NCBI GenBank assembly: GCA_949752795.1
Contig: OX457056.1
Location: 92,216,942-92,280,941, forward strand
Length of the DNA stretch: 64,000 nucleotides
Direction: 5' to 3'
Source: Hyperoodon ampullatus
Lineage: Eukaryota; Chordata; Mammalia; Artiodactyla; Ziphiidae
The first letter of the stretch is position 1; each line of letters opens with the position of its first letter. The notes beneath the pieces are model-generated. The model saw nothing but the letters and a program-made list of their open reading frames with translations. It did no database searches and was not told the origin of the DNA. Made by a program: the position numbers and the translations under genes. This document shows, in pieces, positions 12,344-23,311 of this stretch.

Positions 12344-13755
12344 ACCCCTAGTTGCCCAGTTTAGAAACCTTCTTTTACATCTCACACCAGACCCTGTTGA
12401 GTCTTCTCCTTAAGGACCTTTGGAAGCTATCACCTCCTCTCTACCCCACTGCGATGGCTCAGTTATCACTGGCCTGGACTAGGACAGTAACCTCATAATG
12501 GGGGTCCTTGATTCCAGTTCTCCTCCTCAGAAGAGTCATTTTTTCAAGACCCAAATATGAACACAATGGTCCTCAGCTTCCATGACTCCTCCCTCCTTAA
12601 GGAATAAAACTATTCTGGGTAGCCCGTCACATAAGGCCCTTCATGAAGTAGCCTTGCCTGGTCATTCAGATGGGGCACTCACTATTTGCTCTCTTGTAGC
12701 CTATCATCCAGCCTTAGTAGAAAAGTTGTTCAGGGACTTCCCTGGCGGTCCAGTGGTTACGACTCCGTACTTCCACTACAGGGGGCACGGGTGCGATCCC
12801 TGGTTGGGGAGCTAAGATCCCGCAGGTCGCTCAGTGTGGCCCAGAAAAAAAAACAAACAAAACGTTGTTCAAAATATTCTAACCACAGAGACTGTGATTT
12901 AGTAGGACTTACAGTTCATCCCTCTTCTCCCTCCTCCTCTTTCTTCTTTTTAACTTTACAAAGCTCCCTCAGTGATTGAGTGCAGCCAGGTTTAGAATGA
13001 CTAGTTATCACATTATATGCTTACAGTTTTGTCCCCATCTTAGACAGTGAGTCCAATAGGAGGTGAGAGTATTTCTCTTCACTGTCATTTTTTTTTTCTT
13101 TTTGCCAGCACCTAAGTGTATCCACCTATCTCCCCACTCCAATTCCTACCTCTACTCCCCCCAAAAGAAAGCCTGCCTTGGGTCTGGAATGAGCTGTATG
13201 GACTTACAGTCCACTTAGTTCAGAACTATGCTACTAAAAAGAAACAAAGCTACTGCAATGGAAAATTCAACTAAAGAGTATGCCTTTTGTAGTCCATGGA
13301 CAGTAACAAGACAATAGCATGCTGTTTCCTGGTGGCAAAGTGTGTGTCCCACCACATCACAGCAAAGGGGTGAGACTCACAAACACTTGGGTTACCTGGA
13401 GAAGAATTCAAGCAGATTTATAGCATTGTACTTTTTGCTTGTACTAGATTTTACTAATATTGTTGCTTTGACTGCATGCCCTCTACTGGAATTCATATTT
13501 GTTTTATATGTGGCTTTTTATTTATTAGTATTCAATGACACTTAGTACTTGTATTTGCTTTTCTGACCCTATAAGTACAGTGTAGTCACTTTGTTTATCA
13601 ATGCAATTTGTGTTTTGTTGGCCTGCTATGCACTAGTATTCCATGGCCCATGTATTTCTTATTAGATATGTAATTTAGCTCTAAAAATGTAATTTTGAGG
13701 GTTAGTAATATATTACCATATATCCAGAGCCTGTGATTTCATACACTCTACAAAT
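12344..13755. other. Unassigned sequence around one short SINE
   Basis: Apart from the SINE at 12733-12863, I see no recognised repeat or gene. The 97-codon frame at 12686-12979 runs through that SINE. Confidence 0.45.
12733..12863 (+). mobile_element. Short tRNA-derived SINE, 'cagtgtggcccag' type
   Basis: A ~130-bp element with head 'gggacttccctggcggtcca' and B-box-like 'gggtgcgatccctggttggg', ending in 'ctcagtgtggcccagaaaaa'. Its TSD is 'gttgttca' (12725-12732 and 12864-12871). It shares the tRNA-like head with the longer SINEs but has its own 3' end. The same subtype lies in reverse at 43054-43179. Confidence 0.85.
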
Positions 13756-13804
13756 ATATATATATATATGTATATATATACACATACATACACACATATA
13801 TAAT
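13755..13804. repeat. (TA)n/(CA)n microsatellite
   Basis: Alternating purine-pyrimidine tract of AT, GT and AC dinucleotides with 'cacatacatacacacatat' at its right end. Confidence 0.85.
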
Positions 13805-14060
13805 ATCATTTTTCACTCTCTGTATAATAAAATATATTTAAAAGTTTATTTTCCCCAAAATTTCCTTATAAAATTAGATTGACTCATATATCTATATATC
13901 TTATATTCTCCAAATAAGGTATTTTTCTTTGTGGGATTAACACACAATACCTGGTGCATGTATAGCAGGTACACTTATTGAATGAAAAACACTTATTTAA
14001 TGAGTGAATGAATTTATCTACTAATTATTTACGTATTTGGGAGAATAAAAAAAGCTTATG

Positions 14061-14261
14061 GGGCTTCCCTGGTGGCGCAGTGGTTGGGAGTCCGCCTGCC
14101 AATGAAGGGGACATGGGTTCATGACCCGGTTCGGGAAGATCCCACATGCTGCGGAGTGGCTGGGCCCGTGAGCCATGGCCGCTGAGCCTGTGCGTCCGGA
14201 GCCTGTGCTCCACAACGGGAGAGGCCACAACAGTGAGAGGCCCACGTACCACACACACACA
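14061..14261 (+). mobile_element. tRNA-Glu-derived SINE, short form
   Basis: Standard short form with a B-box change (reads 'gggttcatgacccggttc'), ending in an (AC)n-A tail. A 14-bp TSD 'aaaaaaagcttatg' occurs at 14047-14060, and at 14262-14275 with one mismatch. Confidence 0.93.
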
Positions 14262-14399
14262 AAAAAAAGCCTATGACTATCTCAATGTACATTCCTATTA
14301 ACTAGGAAAACCTTTAAAATGCCTTGAAATGCTCTTTATAAACAAATTCTCTCATACTTATAATCTAACTTCTTAAAATATAAAGGTTTACTAAATGTC

Positions 14400-14457
14400 C
14401 ATGGAATAAAAAAATCATAGCATTGAAGAGCTGGAAAGTCTCCCAGAGATCACTTGG
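14400..14457 (-). repeat. MIR/MIR3-like fragment, left half
   Basis: This is the 5' side (window orientation) of an old MIR-type repeat: 'cattgaagagctggaaagtc' then 'ccagagatcacttgg'. It was split by the SINE at 14469-14835 and resumes at 14841 with 'ttttaaagatgaggaaacta'. Confidence 0.5.
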
Positions 14458-14468
14458 CTGACCATTCC

Positions 14469-14835
14469 TTTTTTTTTTTTAATTATTTAATTATTTATTT
14501 ATTTATTTATTGGCTTGTTGGGTCTTTGTTGCTGCGCACAAGCTTTCTCTAGTTGCGGGGAGCGGGGGCTACTCTTCGTTGCGGTGCGTGGGTCTCTCAT
14601 TGCGGCGGCTTCTCCTGCTGCAGGGCATGGGCTCCAGGCGCGCAGGCCCAAGTAGTCGTGGCATGCGGGCTCAGTAGTTGTGGCTCATGGGCTCTAGAGC
14701 ACAGGCTCAGCAGTTGTGGTGCATGGGCTTAGTTGCTCCGCGGCATGTGGGATCTTACCAGACCAGGGCTTGAACCAGTGTCACCTGCATTGGCAGGCAG
14801 ACCCCCCCCCAAACCACTGCACCACCAGGGAAGTC
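14469..14835 (-). mobile_element. tRNA-Glu-derived SINE, long form
   Basis: Reverse-complement long form. The (TTTA)n tail is at left (14480-14510). The body contains 'ctttctctagttgcggggag' and repeated 'tcagtagttgtggctcatgg'-type modules. The head 'caccaccagggaagtcc' is at right. The TSD is approximately 'ctgaccattcc' (14458-14468) against 'ctgaccacccc' (14836-14846). A C9 run near 14804-14812 disrupts the A-box region. Confidence 0.9.
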
Positions 14836-14840
14836 CTGAC

Positions 14841-14960
14841 CACCCCATTTTAAAGATGAGGAAACTAAAGATCAGAGAGGTCACTCAACTATTATTCAAG
14901 GTCACACAGCTACTAAAGGGCAGAAGTGGGACCAGAATCCAGCTCTCTAGATTTTCAATG
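14841..14960 (-). repeat. MIR/MIR3-like fragment, right half
   Basis: Continues the repeat interrupted at 14458: 'gatgaggaaactaaagatca', 'aaggtcacacagctactaaa', then 'gggaccagaatccagctctc', all in reverse-MIR order. Confidence 0.65.
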
Positions 14961-15333
14961 AAATTTTTGTTTCTACTCTACTATGAGGTTTAAAAATCCA
15001 TATTGAAAAATCTTTTCAGAACAAATCTTCAGTGCCTACAACTGTAGAGTCAGCAATGGCATAAATGACTCATAACATCATTTTTAAAAGAGCATACATC
15101 TTTTGAAAGACCATACACATTTTCTGTGATAACTAGAAGATCATAAAATAGGAACAAGTCTTGGAAAATAATGTTTCAAAAGGAACCAGAAAGTTCTAGT
15201 TTTAATGGTACCTGATATTCCCATTTTAACAATGCTATGTGTTCTTGCAATGATGTGTATGGTAATTATTTCCCCAAGTTTTGATTTCATTTTTCATACT
15301 CAACAAATGTTTACTGAATGTTTAGTCTATTTC
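14961..15333. other. Unassigned AT-rich sequence
   Basis: No feature recognised. Confidence 0.5.
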
Positions 15334-15348
15334 AAAAACTGTCCTAGG

Positions 15349-15673
15349 GGCTTCCCTGGTGGCGGAGTGGTTGAGAGTCTGCCTGCTAATGCAGGGGACA
15401 TGGGTTCGAGCCCCCGTCTGGGAGGATCCCACATGCCGTGGAGCAACGAGGCCCATGAGCCACAACTACTGAGCCTGTGCGTCTGGAGCCTGTGCTCCGC
15501 AACAAGAGAGGCCACGATAGTGAGAGGCCCACGCACCGCGATGAAGAGTGGCCCCCGCTTGCCACAACTAGAGAAAGCCCTCGCACAGCAACGAAGACCC
15601 AACACAGCAAAAATAAATAAATTAATTAGTAAACTCCTACCCCCAACATTTTCTTAAAAAAAAAAAAAAAGGA
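15349..15673 (+). mobile_element. tRNA-Glu-derived SINE, long form
   Basis: Head 'cttccctggtggcggagtgg' and B-box-like 'gggttcgagcccccgtctgg'. Its middle resembles the short form ('cggagcctgtgctccgcaac' type text), while the 3' part is long form ('cacaactagagaaagccctc'). The tail continues as (TAAA)n and oligo-A to 15673. A 15-bp TSD 'aaaaactgtcctagg' occurs at 15334-15348, and at 15674-15688 with one mismatch. Confidence 0.92.
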
Positions 15674-15934
15674 AAAAACTGTCTTAGGACTTAAGGAGAG
15701 CAGATGAAAAAAAAGACAAATTTCCTCCTCCCATGGAAGTGCTTTTTGCAACATAAGATCTACCCGATATGAATGTATCATTACACCTCTCCTCTGCTCT
15801 TCTCAAAAGAGTAAAAACACAATTCTCTTCCAAGCATTTTCTTTACAGGTTATGTTTCCTCTTGACCCCTTAACTATCTGCTCCCTATCATATCCCCTCA
15901 CCTGTACACAGTCACACACACACATCAATGATAC

Positions 15935-16055
15935 ACACATGTGGTATGTACCTACAGAGGTTAAGTAACTTTAGCAAACTCACACAGAGGAACTGAGATT
16001 CAAACCCAGGCAGCCTGGCTTCCTCATACTCTAAACCACATGTGTCACTGCCATT
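15935..16055 (-). repeat. MIR fragment
   Basis: Reverse-MIR landmarks 'agaggttaagtaactttagc', then 'agattcaaacccaggcagcc' and 'ctaaaccacatgtgtcactg'. Confidence 0.6.
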
Positions 16056-17189
16056 AGCTACTCCCTCCTCCTCATTTTGTTCCCAAATGACAGGATGACA
16101 AATAAGAGTGAGCAGAGGGGCAGCAGTGCATGGTGAATGAAAGAAATCTGTCAGTTGGAAGCATGGGACCTTTCTTGGCCCTGCTCCCTGTACCCAGCCA
16201 TCTAATCTGAGTCTATTTCTGTGTAAAAATTTCTGATAATGGTGTCTGCTCTGACTACCTCACATCAGAAAATTATATGCAATATTTTAGATAAAAGGTC
16301 ATAAAAAATATTTTTTTTTTAGAAAAGGACACAGAATGCACTATTAAAACTATGTAAAAATGCACAGGTAAAATTTGTTTTTCAGTGGAGCAATTATAGG
16401 TCCTTTTTTTGTTAAAATTATTTTAGGTCACGTAAATTTTCTTCTTTTGGCTTTTCAACATTTAAAAAATTTCTTTGATTAACGTATATTCATTCATACG
16501 TTCATTGACTCATCCAACAGATATTTATTTATTTCTGCTATAGACAAGATACTATATTGAAGTTAAAAAAAGAAAAAACAATGGAAGATATTTTGATATA
16601 CATAGACAAGTCTACAAATATTCTAATGTGATATGCAAAAGTAAAAATTGTTGTCCAATAGAGTTAAGGACTTTTTTCCTTTAAAACTCTATCTTTAATA
16701 TTGTTTCTATGTCCACTTTTGAAATCAGAAAATTTTAAAAGTCTTAAAAACACCTCTGAGTACTTAAGAGAAACAAGATCTTATAGGCAACAGCTTATCC
16801 CCCAGTAATGCTGGACGAATGAGATGTTGATTAGACTTTTTCAAAATGGCAGATGGGGCAGTCATGGGCACTGCTTTCTACCAGCTCCAGATTAAGTGGC
16901 GGCAAACCTCGCTGGCAAGGGTCTGGCTACAGCTGACGTGACTGACTGAGCCAAGACAGACAGTAGAGGCCATGAGGAATATTTCAAGATGACAAAGAGC
17001 TCAGAATTGCATTCGATTATTCTACTTCAATAATACAGATAACATCTCCATGTCTGGAACTGAAAATTACAGCACTTCCACTGGAGCCTAACGGTTTTAT
17101 GTACAGTGGTGGGAGGCTATGAAGGAAGAAGAGAAACCAGAAGGAAGCCATAGAGATAATGTACCTGGATGCTGACACCATCTCTGGCC
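16056..17189. other. Unassigned sequence
   Basis: AT-rich to 16800, then a GC-richer 200-bp patch (16830-16980) with no recognised repeat or coding frame. Confidence 0.5.
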
Positions 17190-17721
17190 CCATACCAATC
17201 CATCCTCCATGTTGAGGCCAATGTTTATAAAACACATTTATGATCATGTACTCCCAGGCTGAACCTCCTTCAGTGGCTTCCCACTGCTTTATGTCCCCCA
17301 TTGCTTGCTTCTCATGGCCCCCTCATGCCCTGGATCATCTGGCTCCTGTCTCCCCATTCTCTGTGGGCTTCAGCCATGCTTCCTTCAGTTCCTTAAACTC
17401 CCAGTGCCCCTTCTTGCTCTCTCGGAAAGCTGCCCACTTCTTTTGTCTCTCCACTCCCTGTCATCTGTCAGGAGGCAGCTTAACTGCTTCTTCCTCAGAG
17501 ACGCTCTCCCTGAGCACTTCTTGATTGGTCAGGTGCTCTCTCCTAACATCATGCTAGTTTCCTTCACAGCCCTTATTACAATGCTATAATTAAGCGGCCA
17601 TTGGTGTGATTGTTTCATTTCTGTTCCTCTCTCTGCTAAACTGCAGAGACCATGTCTGTCTTGCTTCCCACTGTATTCCTAGCACCTGGCACAGTGCAGG
17701 TACTCAGGACCCTTAGTGAAT
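17190..17721 (+). repeat. L2 LINE 3' region
   Basis: A well-preserved series of L2 blocks: 'catgtactcccaggctgaac', 'ttcagtggcttcccactgc', 'gctgcccacttcttttgtct', 'agagacgctctccctgagca', 'cttgcttcccactgtattcc', 'ctagcacctggcacagtgca' and the terminal 'gaataaaagaatgagtaa'. The 94-codon frames here are repeat-derived. A SINE is inserted into the tail. Confidence 0.75.
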
Positions 17722-17738
17722 AAAAGAATGAGTAAGTG

Positions 17739-17947
17739 GGGCTTCCCTGGTGGCGCAGTGGTTGAGAGTCCACCTTCCGATGCAGGGGACACAGGTTCGT
17801 GCCCCGGTCCAGGAAGATCCCACATGCCGCGGAGCGGCTGGGCCCGTGAGCCATGGCTGCTGAACCTGCACATCAGGAGCCTGTGCTCCGCAACGGGAGA
17901 GGCCACAGCAGTGAGAGGCCCGCGTACCACAAAAAAAAAAAAAAAAA
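17739..17947 (+). mobile_element. tRNA-Glu-derived SINE, short form
   Basis: Typical short form with an uninterrupted oligo-A tail (about 17932-17951). A perfect 17-bp TSD 'aaaagaatgagtaagtg' is at 17722-17738 and 17948-17964; the target is the tail of an L2 copy. Confidence 0.95.
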
Positions 17948-17999
17948 AAAAGAATGAGTAAGTGTAATTTGTAAAAAGCAACAAAACTTTGAGCACATT

Positions 18000-18360
18000 T
18001 TATATCACTATGGCAGACTGGCTAGATGCTGACTCCTTAAATCTTCTTCCCAACACTCAGGAGATCCCTTGTCAGCCTGCCTTCCTTCCAGCTGAGTTCT
18101 GGGAGTGTGAGACTATGCTCTGGCCAACAGAATGTGTGCAGAAGTGATGGTCACCCCTTCCAGGACTAGCAGTAGAACAACCTCCACAATCTTCTGGGCC
18201 ACTCTTTCCCCAGCAGTGTGGTTAGAAGCTAATGACTCTGAGATGCTGCAAGCACCTGCGGGAGGGAGCCCAGGTCCCTGAGTTACCTATTGGGGGAGGG
18301 CCACCTCAATCATAGTGGGCTGGAGTAAGAAAATGAAACTTCAGATTAAGCCATTTTGAC
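18000..18360 (+). repeat. Ancient LTR-type repeat (MaLR-like), split by a SINE
   Basis: 'gactatgctctggccaacag' and 'aatgtgtgcagaagtgatgg' followed by 'gaaacttcagattaagccat' resemble the old repeat at 61830-62200. The text resumes after the SINE near 18577-18640. Confidence 0.4.
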
Positions 18361-18576
18361 TTTTTTTTTTTTTTTTTTTTTTTTGCGGTACGCGGGCCTC
18401 TAACTGCTGTGGCCTCTCCCGTTGCGGAGCACAGGCTCCGGACGCGCAGGCTCGGCGGCCATGGCTCACGGGCTCAGCTGCTCCACGGCATGTGGGATCC
18501 TCCTGGACCAGGGCACGAACCCGTGTCCCCTGCATCGGCAGGCGGACTCTCAACCACTGCGCCACCAGGGAAGCCC
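18361..18576 (-). mobile_element. tRNA-Glu-derived SINE, short form
   Basis: A 24-nt oligo-T tail, then 'gcggtacgcgggcctctaac', ending in the head 'gcgccaccagggaagccc'. The TSD is unclear because both flanks are T-rich. Its body differs from the standard by few substitutions, so it is a young copy. Confidence 0.93.
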
Positions 18577-18640
18577 TGTGCTTTTTTTTTAAGTACAGTG
18601 GCTACAGCTAATTAATACAATTGCTATGTCATTAAATTGT

Positions 18641-19044
18641 TTCTCAGTCTGGATACAGAGTAAAGCTAGTGACGCTGAAGTAGACTAGTGGTGTATCAAA
18701 GTGTTGACCTACCTGAAGTTAAAATCCTGAGGTTTACCATCATTAAAAGAAGACTTCAATTAAAGAATAAAGCCAGGATTTTAAATTAGTTCTGCATACA
18801 CTAACGTTGAGACTTCCCCTGACATTCTAGTCAAAGGGAAGGAAGTTCTGAAAGTCTAGGATGCAAGGAAGAGAAAACATACAGAAAAGACCTGAACATA
18901 TTAAAAATGAGACGAGGCCATCAAAGAATAATGACTGGTCCCTCAATTAGAGCTAAATTTCCTACACGGCCCGAACCCATAGGTCAGATATTCAGCAGTA
19001 GGACCCTGGCTTTTAATAAAAGTGCAGCAGGGAATCTAATTATT
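18641..19044. other. Unassigned sequence
   Basis: No feature recognised. Confidence 0.5.
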
Positions 19045-19400
19045 TAAAAGATGCAAAACAGATCACATCACTCTCCTTCTGTTCAAAGGTTTTACACTGC
19101 CTTTATAATAAAATTCAAGATCCTTAAGGGGCCACGAGCCCTCACATGCTTGGGTCGCTGTCTCTGTCTCCAGCTCCAACTCTGCCACTCTCTCCGCTTT
19201 GCGGCTGCTGTTCCCCCTCCCTTCTAGCTAATTCCTGCTCATCCTTCAGTTCACAGATCAACTGTTACTCCTTTAAGAAAGCGTTCCCCAACCCTCCAGA
19301 TTACGGTGGAATCTTGATTGACTGCTTATTACAAACTTCTTGTCACAAGTCTCAATGTCTGGCACCTTGTCAGTTCTCAATAATCATTTGTTAATTGATG
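19045..19400 (+). repeat. L2 LINE fragment
   Basis: Blocks 'cagatcacatcactctcctt', 'ataataaaattcaagatcct', 'taattcctgctcatccttca', 'aagaaagcgttccccaaccc', 'tgtctggcaccttgtcagtt' and the 'ctcaataatcatttgttaat' end follow L2 order. Confidence 0.65.
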
Positions 19401-19724
19401 AGGTGGAAGGTCATGGGAGACAGTAAAGAATAACAAGAAAATAAAGACCTTACTTTACGAGCTGGAACACCCTTGAGCCAGTCTTCCCTTGAGGTGGCAG
19501 GATCTTAAATGTTCTAGTTAGTGACAGATCCTTGGTCCTTCAGATGGGACCAGTCCAACTTAAAACCCAAATGGAAATCACGACTTATACAGTGTGCATT
19601 TTGTAAAGAAGGTGAACATGGAAGTGGAGAAGGAGTCCATTCTTGGTCCACTTTTAGGCAATTTTAGGTCAACAATTGAAAAGAAACAGCAGTCACAAGT
19701 GACTGCAGAAGTATTTTCATACAA
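19401..19724. other. Unassigned sequence
   Basis: No feature recognised. Confidence 0.45.
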
Positions 19725-20065
19725 TGCAGGCTACACAGCATTCAAAAAGGAACAGGCTACGGCACATACAACAACATGGATGGCTCTCGCAGACAAAATG
19801 TTGAATAAAAGAAGCCAGACAGAAAAGAGCACATACCGTATGAACGCAGTTATAGAAAGCCGAGAACTGGCAAAACTAATGTAGGGTGAAATAAGTCAGA
19901 ACAGTGGTTACCTCTGGGGAGACTGATGGGAGGAGGTACAAGTGAGCTGCTGGAAATACTGTCCATACACATAGGTGTGTACACATGAAAAATTCATTAG
20001 GCTGTAGACTTATGATTTTTGCACTTTCCTGTATGTAAGCGGTACTTTAATGAAAAAGAAAACAG
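19725..20065 (+). repeat. Old L1M 3' end
   Basis: 'aaaatgttgaataaaagaag' and 'ccagacagaaaagagcacat' are followed by 'gaacagtggttacctctggg' and 'gcactttcctgtatgtaagc' with a terminal A-rich tail. This is the conserved 3' end of ancient L1 copies. The 96-codon frame over it is repeat-derived. Confidence 0.65.
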
Positions 20066-20640
20066 GGACTCCACTGCTGAAACCCTTGCAATGGCCCTAT
20101 CACAGTCTATAGGATAAAGTCTAAATTCCTCAGGAAGGCATACAAAGCTCTTTGTAATCTTAGCCCCTCCAGACGCTCTCATCTCAACATCCAGCGCCCC
20201 ACAGGTGCACAATACACTCCAGGCACATGGTTCCCCCTGAATTCTCTAGACGGGCCATTTCATTGCTCACCTCCATGCTTCTGCATCTGCTGTTCCCTCT
20301 GACTACTGAGGAACACCTGCTGTGCACCTGACACACTCCTGTTCCTCAGGGAATAGCTTTGCTCTGTCCCCTCGGTGAAGACTCCCTGGCCTCCCCGGGG
20401 CTGAGGCAGGAGCATCTTCTCCTTAGCTGCCCTCCTGTGTATTTTTCATCCCTCCTATAATTTATGACAGTTATCATTCTATATTTTAGTTGACATTTTA
20501 CATGTCTATTTCCCCACTAAATATAAGGCTCCTCGAGGGCAAGAATCATGTACTGATCAGCTCTGTATCCTTACCTGCTGGCATGGTGCCTATCAGACAG
20601 AACGTGCCTGATAAACATTTGCTGAACTTGAACTGGATTA
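20066..20640 (+). repeat. L2 LINE 3' region
   Basis: Nearly complete L2 3' series: 'gcaatggccctatcacagtc', 'aggataaagtctaaattcct', 'catgcttctgcatctgctgt', 'ggctcctcgagggcaagaat', 'ctgctggcatggtgcctatc' and 'aacatttgctgaacttgaac'. It directly abuts the L1M tail. Confidence 0.7.
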
Positions 20641-20749
20641 TGCACAGTAAGGCGCATAACTGGTAGCAAAGAATAAGGACATTTTGACCAATGTTAGTTT
20701 AAAGAAACTAAAACATTTTAGAGCATAAGAAGGCAGAGATAAGTGAGGT

Positions 20750-20764
20750 AAAGAATCAAAATGA
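20750..20764. repeat. Target-site copy 1 of 3
   Basis: 'aaagaatcaaaatga'. The same target word recurs at 21038-21051 (between the two SINEs) and at 21259-21273 (after the second). Confidence 0.95.
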
Positions 20765-21037
20765 GGGACTTCCCTGGTGGTTCAGTGGTTAAGAATCCAC
20801 CTTCCAATGCAGGGGACGCGAGTTCGATCCCTGGTCGGATAACTAAGATCTCACATGCCGCGGGGCAACTAAGCCCGCGTGCTGCAACTACAGAGCCCGC
20901 GTGCTGCAACTACTGAGCCCGTGCGCTCTGGAGTCTGTGGCCACAGCTAAAGAGAAGCTCGCACACCACAACAAAGATCCCGCGTGCCACAACTAAGACC
21001 TGATGCAGCCAAAAATAAATAAACAAATATTTTTTAA
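20765..21037 (+). mobile_element. tRNA-derived SINE, long form
   Basis: Head 'gggacttccctggtggttca', B-box-like 'gagttcgatccctggtcgga', 'gcgtgctgcaactac' modules and an A/T-rich tail with 'aaaaataaataaac'. It was inserted first: its 3' TSD copy was then hit by the next SINE. Confidence 0.92.
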
Positions 21038-21051
21038 AAAGAATCAAAATG

Positions 21052-21258
21052 GGGCTTCCCTGGTGGCGCAGTGGTTGAGAGTCCGCCTGCTGATGCAGGG
21101 GACACGGGTTCGTGCCCCGGTCTGGGAAGATCCACATGCCGCGGAGCAGCTGGGCCCGTGAGCCATGGCCGCTGAGCCTGCGCGTCCGGAGCCTGTGCTC
21201 CACAACGGGAGAGGCCACGACAGTGAGAGGCCCGCGTACCACACACACACACACACAA
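21052..21258 (+). mobile_element. tRNA-Glu-derived SINE, short form, inserted in the TSD of its neighbour
   Basis: Standard short form with an (AC)n-A tail; one base is missing in 'gatccacatgccgcgg'. It lies between TSD copies 21038-21051 and 21259-21273. It must be younger than the long SINE next to it. Confidence 0.95.
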
Positions 21259-21454
21259 AAAGAATCAAAATGAATAGCTTAGTCTTCAAATATGAGGTCT
21301 TAAAAAAACCAAAAAAACAAAAATGAGGTTTTTTTTAAGTCCAAGTTGAAAATATTACACTTAAACAGATTAAGAGGAGAGAAGCAGTCATGACAATAAT
21401 TTAGGGGTATGTGTTTGTGGGTGTAGGGTATGAATTAGGTCAGGATATTCACAG

Positions 21455-21715
21455 TATAGCGGTAATAATACCTAATTGCAGTATCTAACACTTACTGAAT
21501 GCTTACTATCTACTAGGCAATTTGCATTCATTATCTGATTTAATCTTCAAAGCAACCCCCTGAAGGTCTGCTATTAATCTCCACTTTACATATTAGGTAA
21601 CTGATGCTCCAGGGGAGTAAGGAGCTTGCTGGAGGTCACATTGACAGGATGTGTCAGAGTTCGGATTCTAACCCAAGCCTATGAGTCTCCAGAGTCTGTG
21701 GCAGTGAGACTTTTA
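21455..21715 (-). repeat. MIR SINE
   Basis: Reverse MIR over nearly its whole length: 'acttactgaatgcttactat', 'ctgatttaatcttcaaagca', 'attaggtaactgatgctcca' and 'tcggattctaacccaagcct'. Confidence 0.7.
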
Positions 21716-23081
21716 TCAATGACACTCTCAAATGAGCATCTCAGAAGCTCATATTATGGTGCAGTAATAGGCAGAAAAGTGACACAGCCTCTCTCCTGTG
21801 TTTACTTGTAGTATTTACATGTCCATAGCTGGAGACTTACCCTTGGGAAGGAACTCCCAGGAGTCCCAGAGGTATGGAAAATAGCCTAAAAATAGGCCCA
21901 TTACAAAACCACATATGAAGCTATGTGGCAATTTCCTGTAAGGTACTCAATCCAGTACCTGCTAGAACAAAAGAGAACTACCCTAGAGGAACCCACAAGA
22001 AGACATATCTGAAGAAATGGTTACCAATGGCCACATGCCAAAAAGAAAAAAAAAAAAAAGAGAGAGAAAAAAGAAAACACCTGGATTCAACAGAATCTTA
22101 TGACAGACACATGGGTCCTGCAACAACGCACAACACACATTGTACTAAATGTCCTGGCAAGCTGAATGCCACCCGGTTTATTCTGGGCAAATCTTGGACA
22201 CAGTGTGTTTAGTGTGGCTTCCTAGGGTGCTGGGTATTGGAGCATGTGTGCCCATTTACTTGGCCTCTCTCCCGACTGGCTGCAGTGAAAATGACCTCTC
22301 TGGCCACAGCAGACCACCATCAGAAGGACCACCAGCCTCTTAGAGACTCTTCATGTGGTTCATGAAGGCTCGGTATTTAACTGAAAAGGAAGGGTAATAA
22401 AGTACCCCCAGATGAACATGTGTATCCCTGGCATCTTTACCAAATTATGTTGCCAGATCTTTCTATGTTATTCCTCAAGGTACCTTCCCAAACCAACATT
22501 TCTAGGGTGTCCTGCTACTCTGTAATATAACTAAGAAAAAAAATTTTTTTCAGGTCATAGGGGAAGGCAAACAGACACATTTTTTACATTGACAGGCCTA
22601 GAAAAATAACAATGCACTGCCTGTATTACACAATGGGGCCTTGTATTTGTACAGCTAAGCTGCATTAAAATACCGCCAGTGGACCCAAACTAAATCAATT
22701 TAATGACCTCAGGTGAGGACCCAGGGGATGTCCATTGTTACAGCAAATCTCAACCATGCAGCCTCGGCCACAGTCATTGAGCCCCATCAATGTCTCTAAA
22801 ATGTTACTGTGAAATGTATGTTTTGGCCCCAAAGAAATGACAGCAGCTCCTGGACCTAAGGAAAGGAAAAATAGTTGATTTTATAGGAAAGTGCTGATTC
22901 TGTTTTATTCACAGCAAAGAGACTTACGTCTAATTTTTTTCTAAATATTATTCAATTAAATTGCAGAAATGTACATGAACTACAATTTGAATAATAGCAA
23001 GGAGAACTATCCCGACTCCCTCCTAGAAACAGGATTTTCCATAATATATTGTTTTTTTCTAATTGTTAGCTTCTCTAGTAA
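21716..23081. other. Unassigned sequence
   Basis: One A/G-rich low-complexity patch at about 22039-22077. The 95-codon frame at 21925-22212 and the 64-codon frame at 22149-22343 have no recognised domain and no supporting signals. Confidence 0.5.
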
Positions 23082-23093
23082 TGAACCACTTTT

Positions 23094-23299
23094 TTTTTTT
23101 TTTTTTTGCGGTACACGGGCCTCTCACTGTTGTGGCCTCTCCCATTGCGGAGCACAGGCTCCACACGCGCAGGCTCAGCGGCCATGGCTCACGGGCCCAG
23201 CTGCTCCACGGCATGTGGGATCTTCCCGGACCGGGGCACGAACCCGTGTCCCCTGCATCAACAGGCGGACTCTCAACCACTGCGCCACCAGGGAAGCCC
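23094..23299 (-). mobile_element. tRNA-Glu-derived SINE, short form
   Basis: T-tail at left, head at right ('gccaccagggaagccc'). The TSD 'tgaaccactttt' is at 23082-23093 and 23300-23311. Confidence 0.95.
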
Positions 23300-23311
23300 T
23301 GAACCACTTTT

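Noticed and set aside
12024..12385. Overlapping frames up to 165 codons, some with poly-Phe or Lys-rich ends
   Set aside because: They are translations of a SINE and its A-tail. The same peptide text recurs at every SINE in the window (for example 14.0, 17.7, 21.0, 23.1, 29.0, 33.5, 37.9, 52.9 and 63.5 kb).
17727..17830. Functional tRNA-Glu gene
   Set aside because: The tRNA-like head belongs to a SINE: the acceptor stem and anticodon arm are not preserved and the body continues into SINE sequence. The same holds for every other SINE head here.
19594..19884. 96-codon frame as a small gene
   Set aside because: Its second half is the 3' end of an old L1M.
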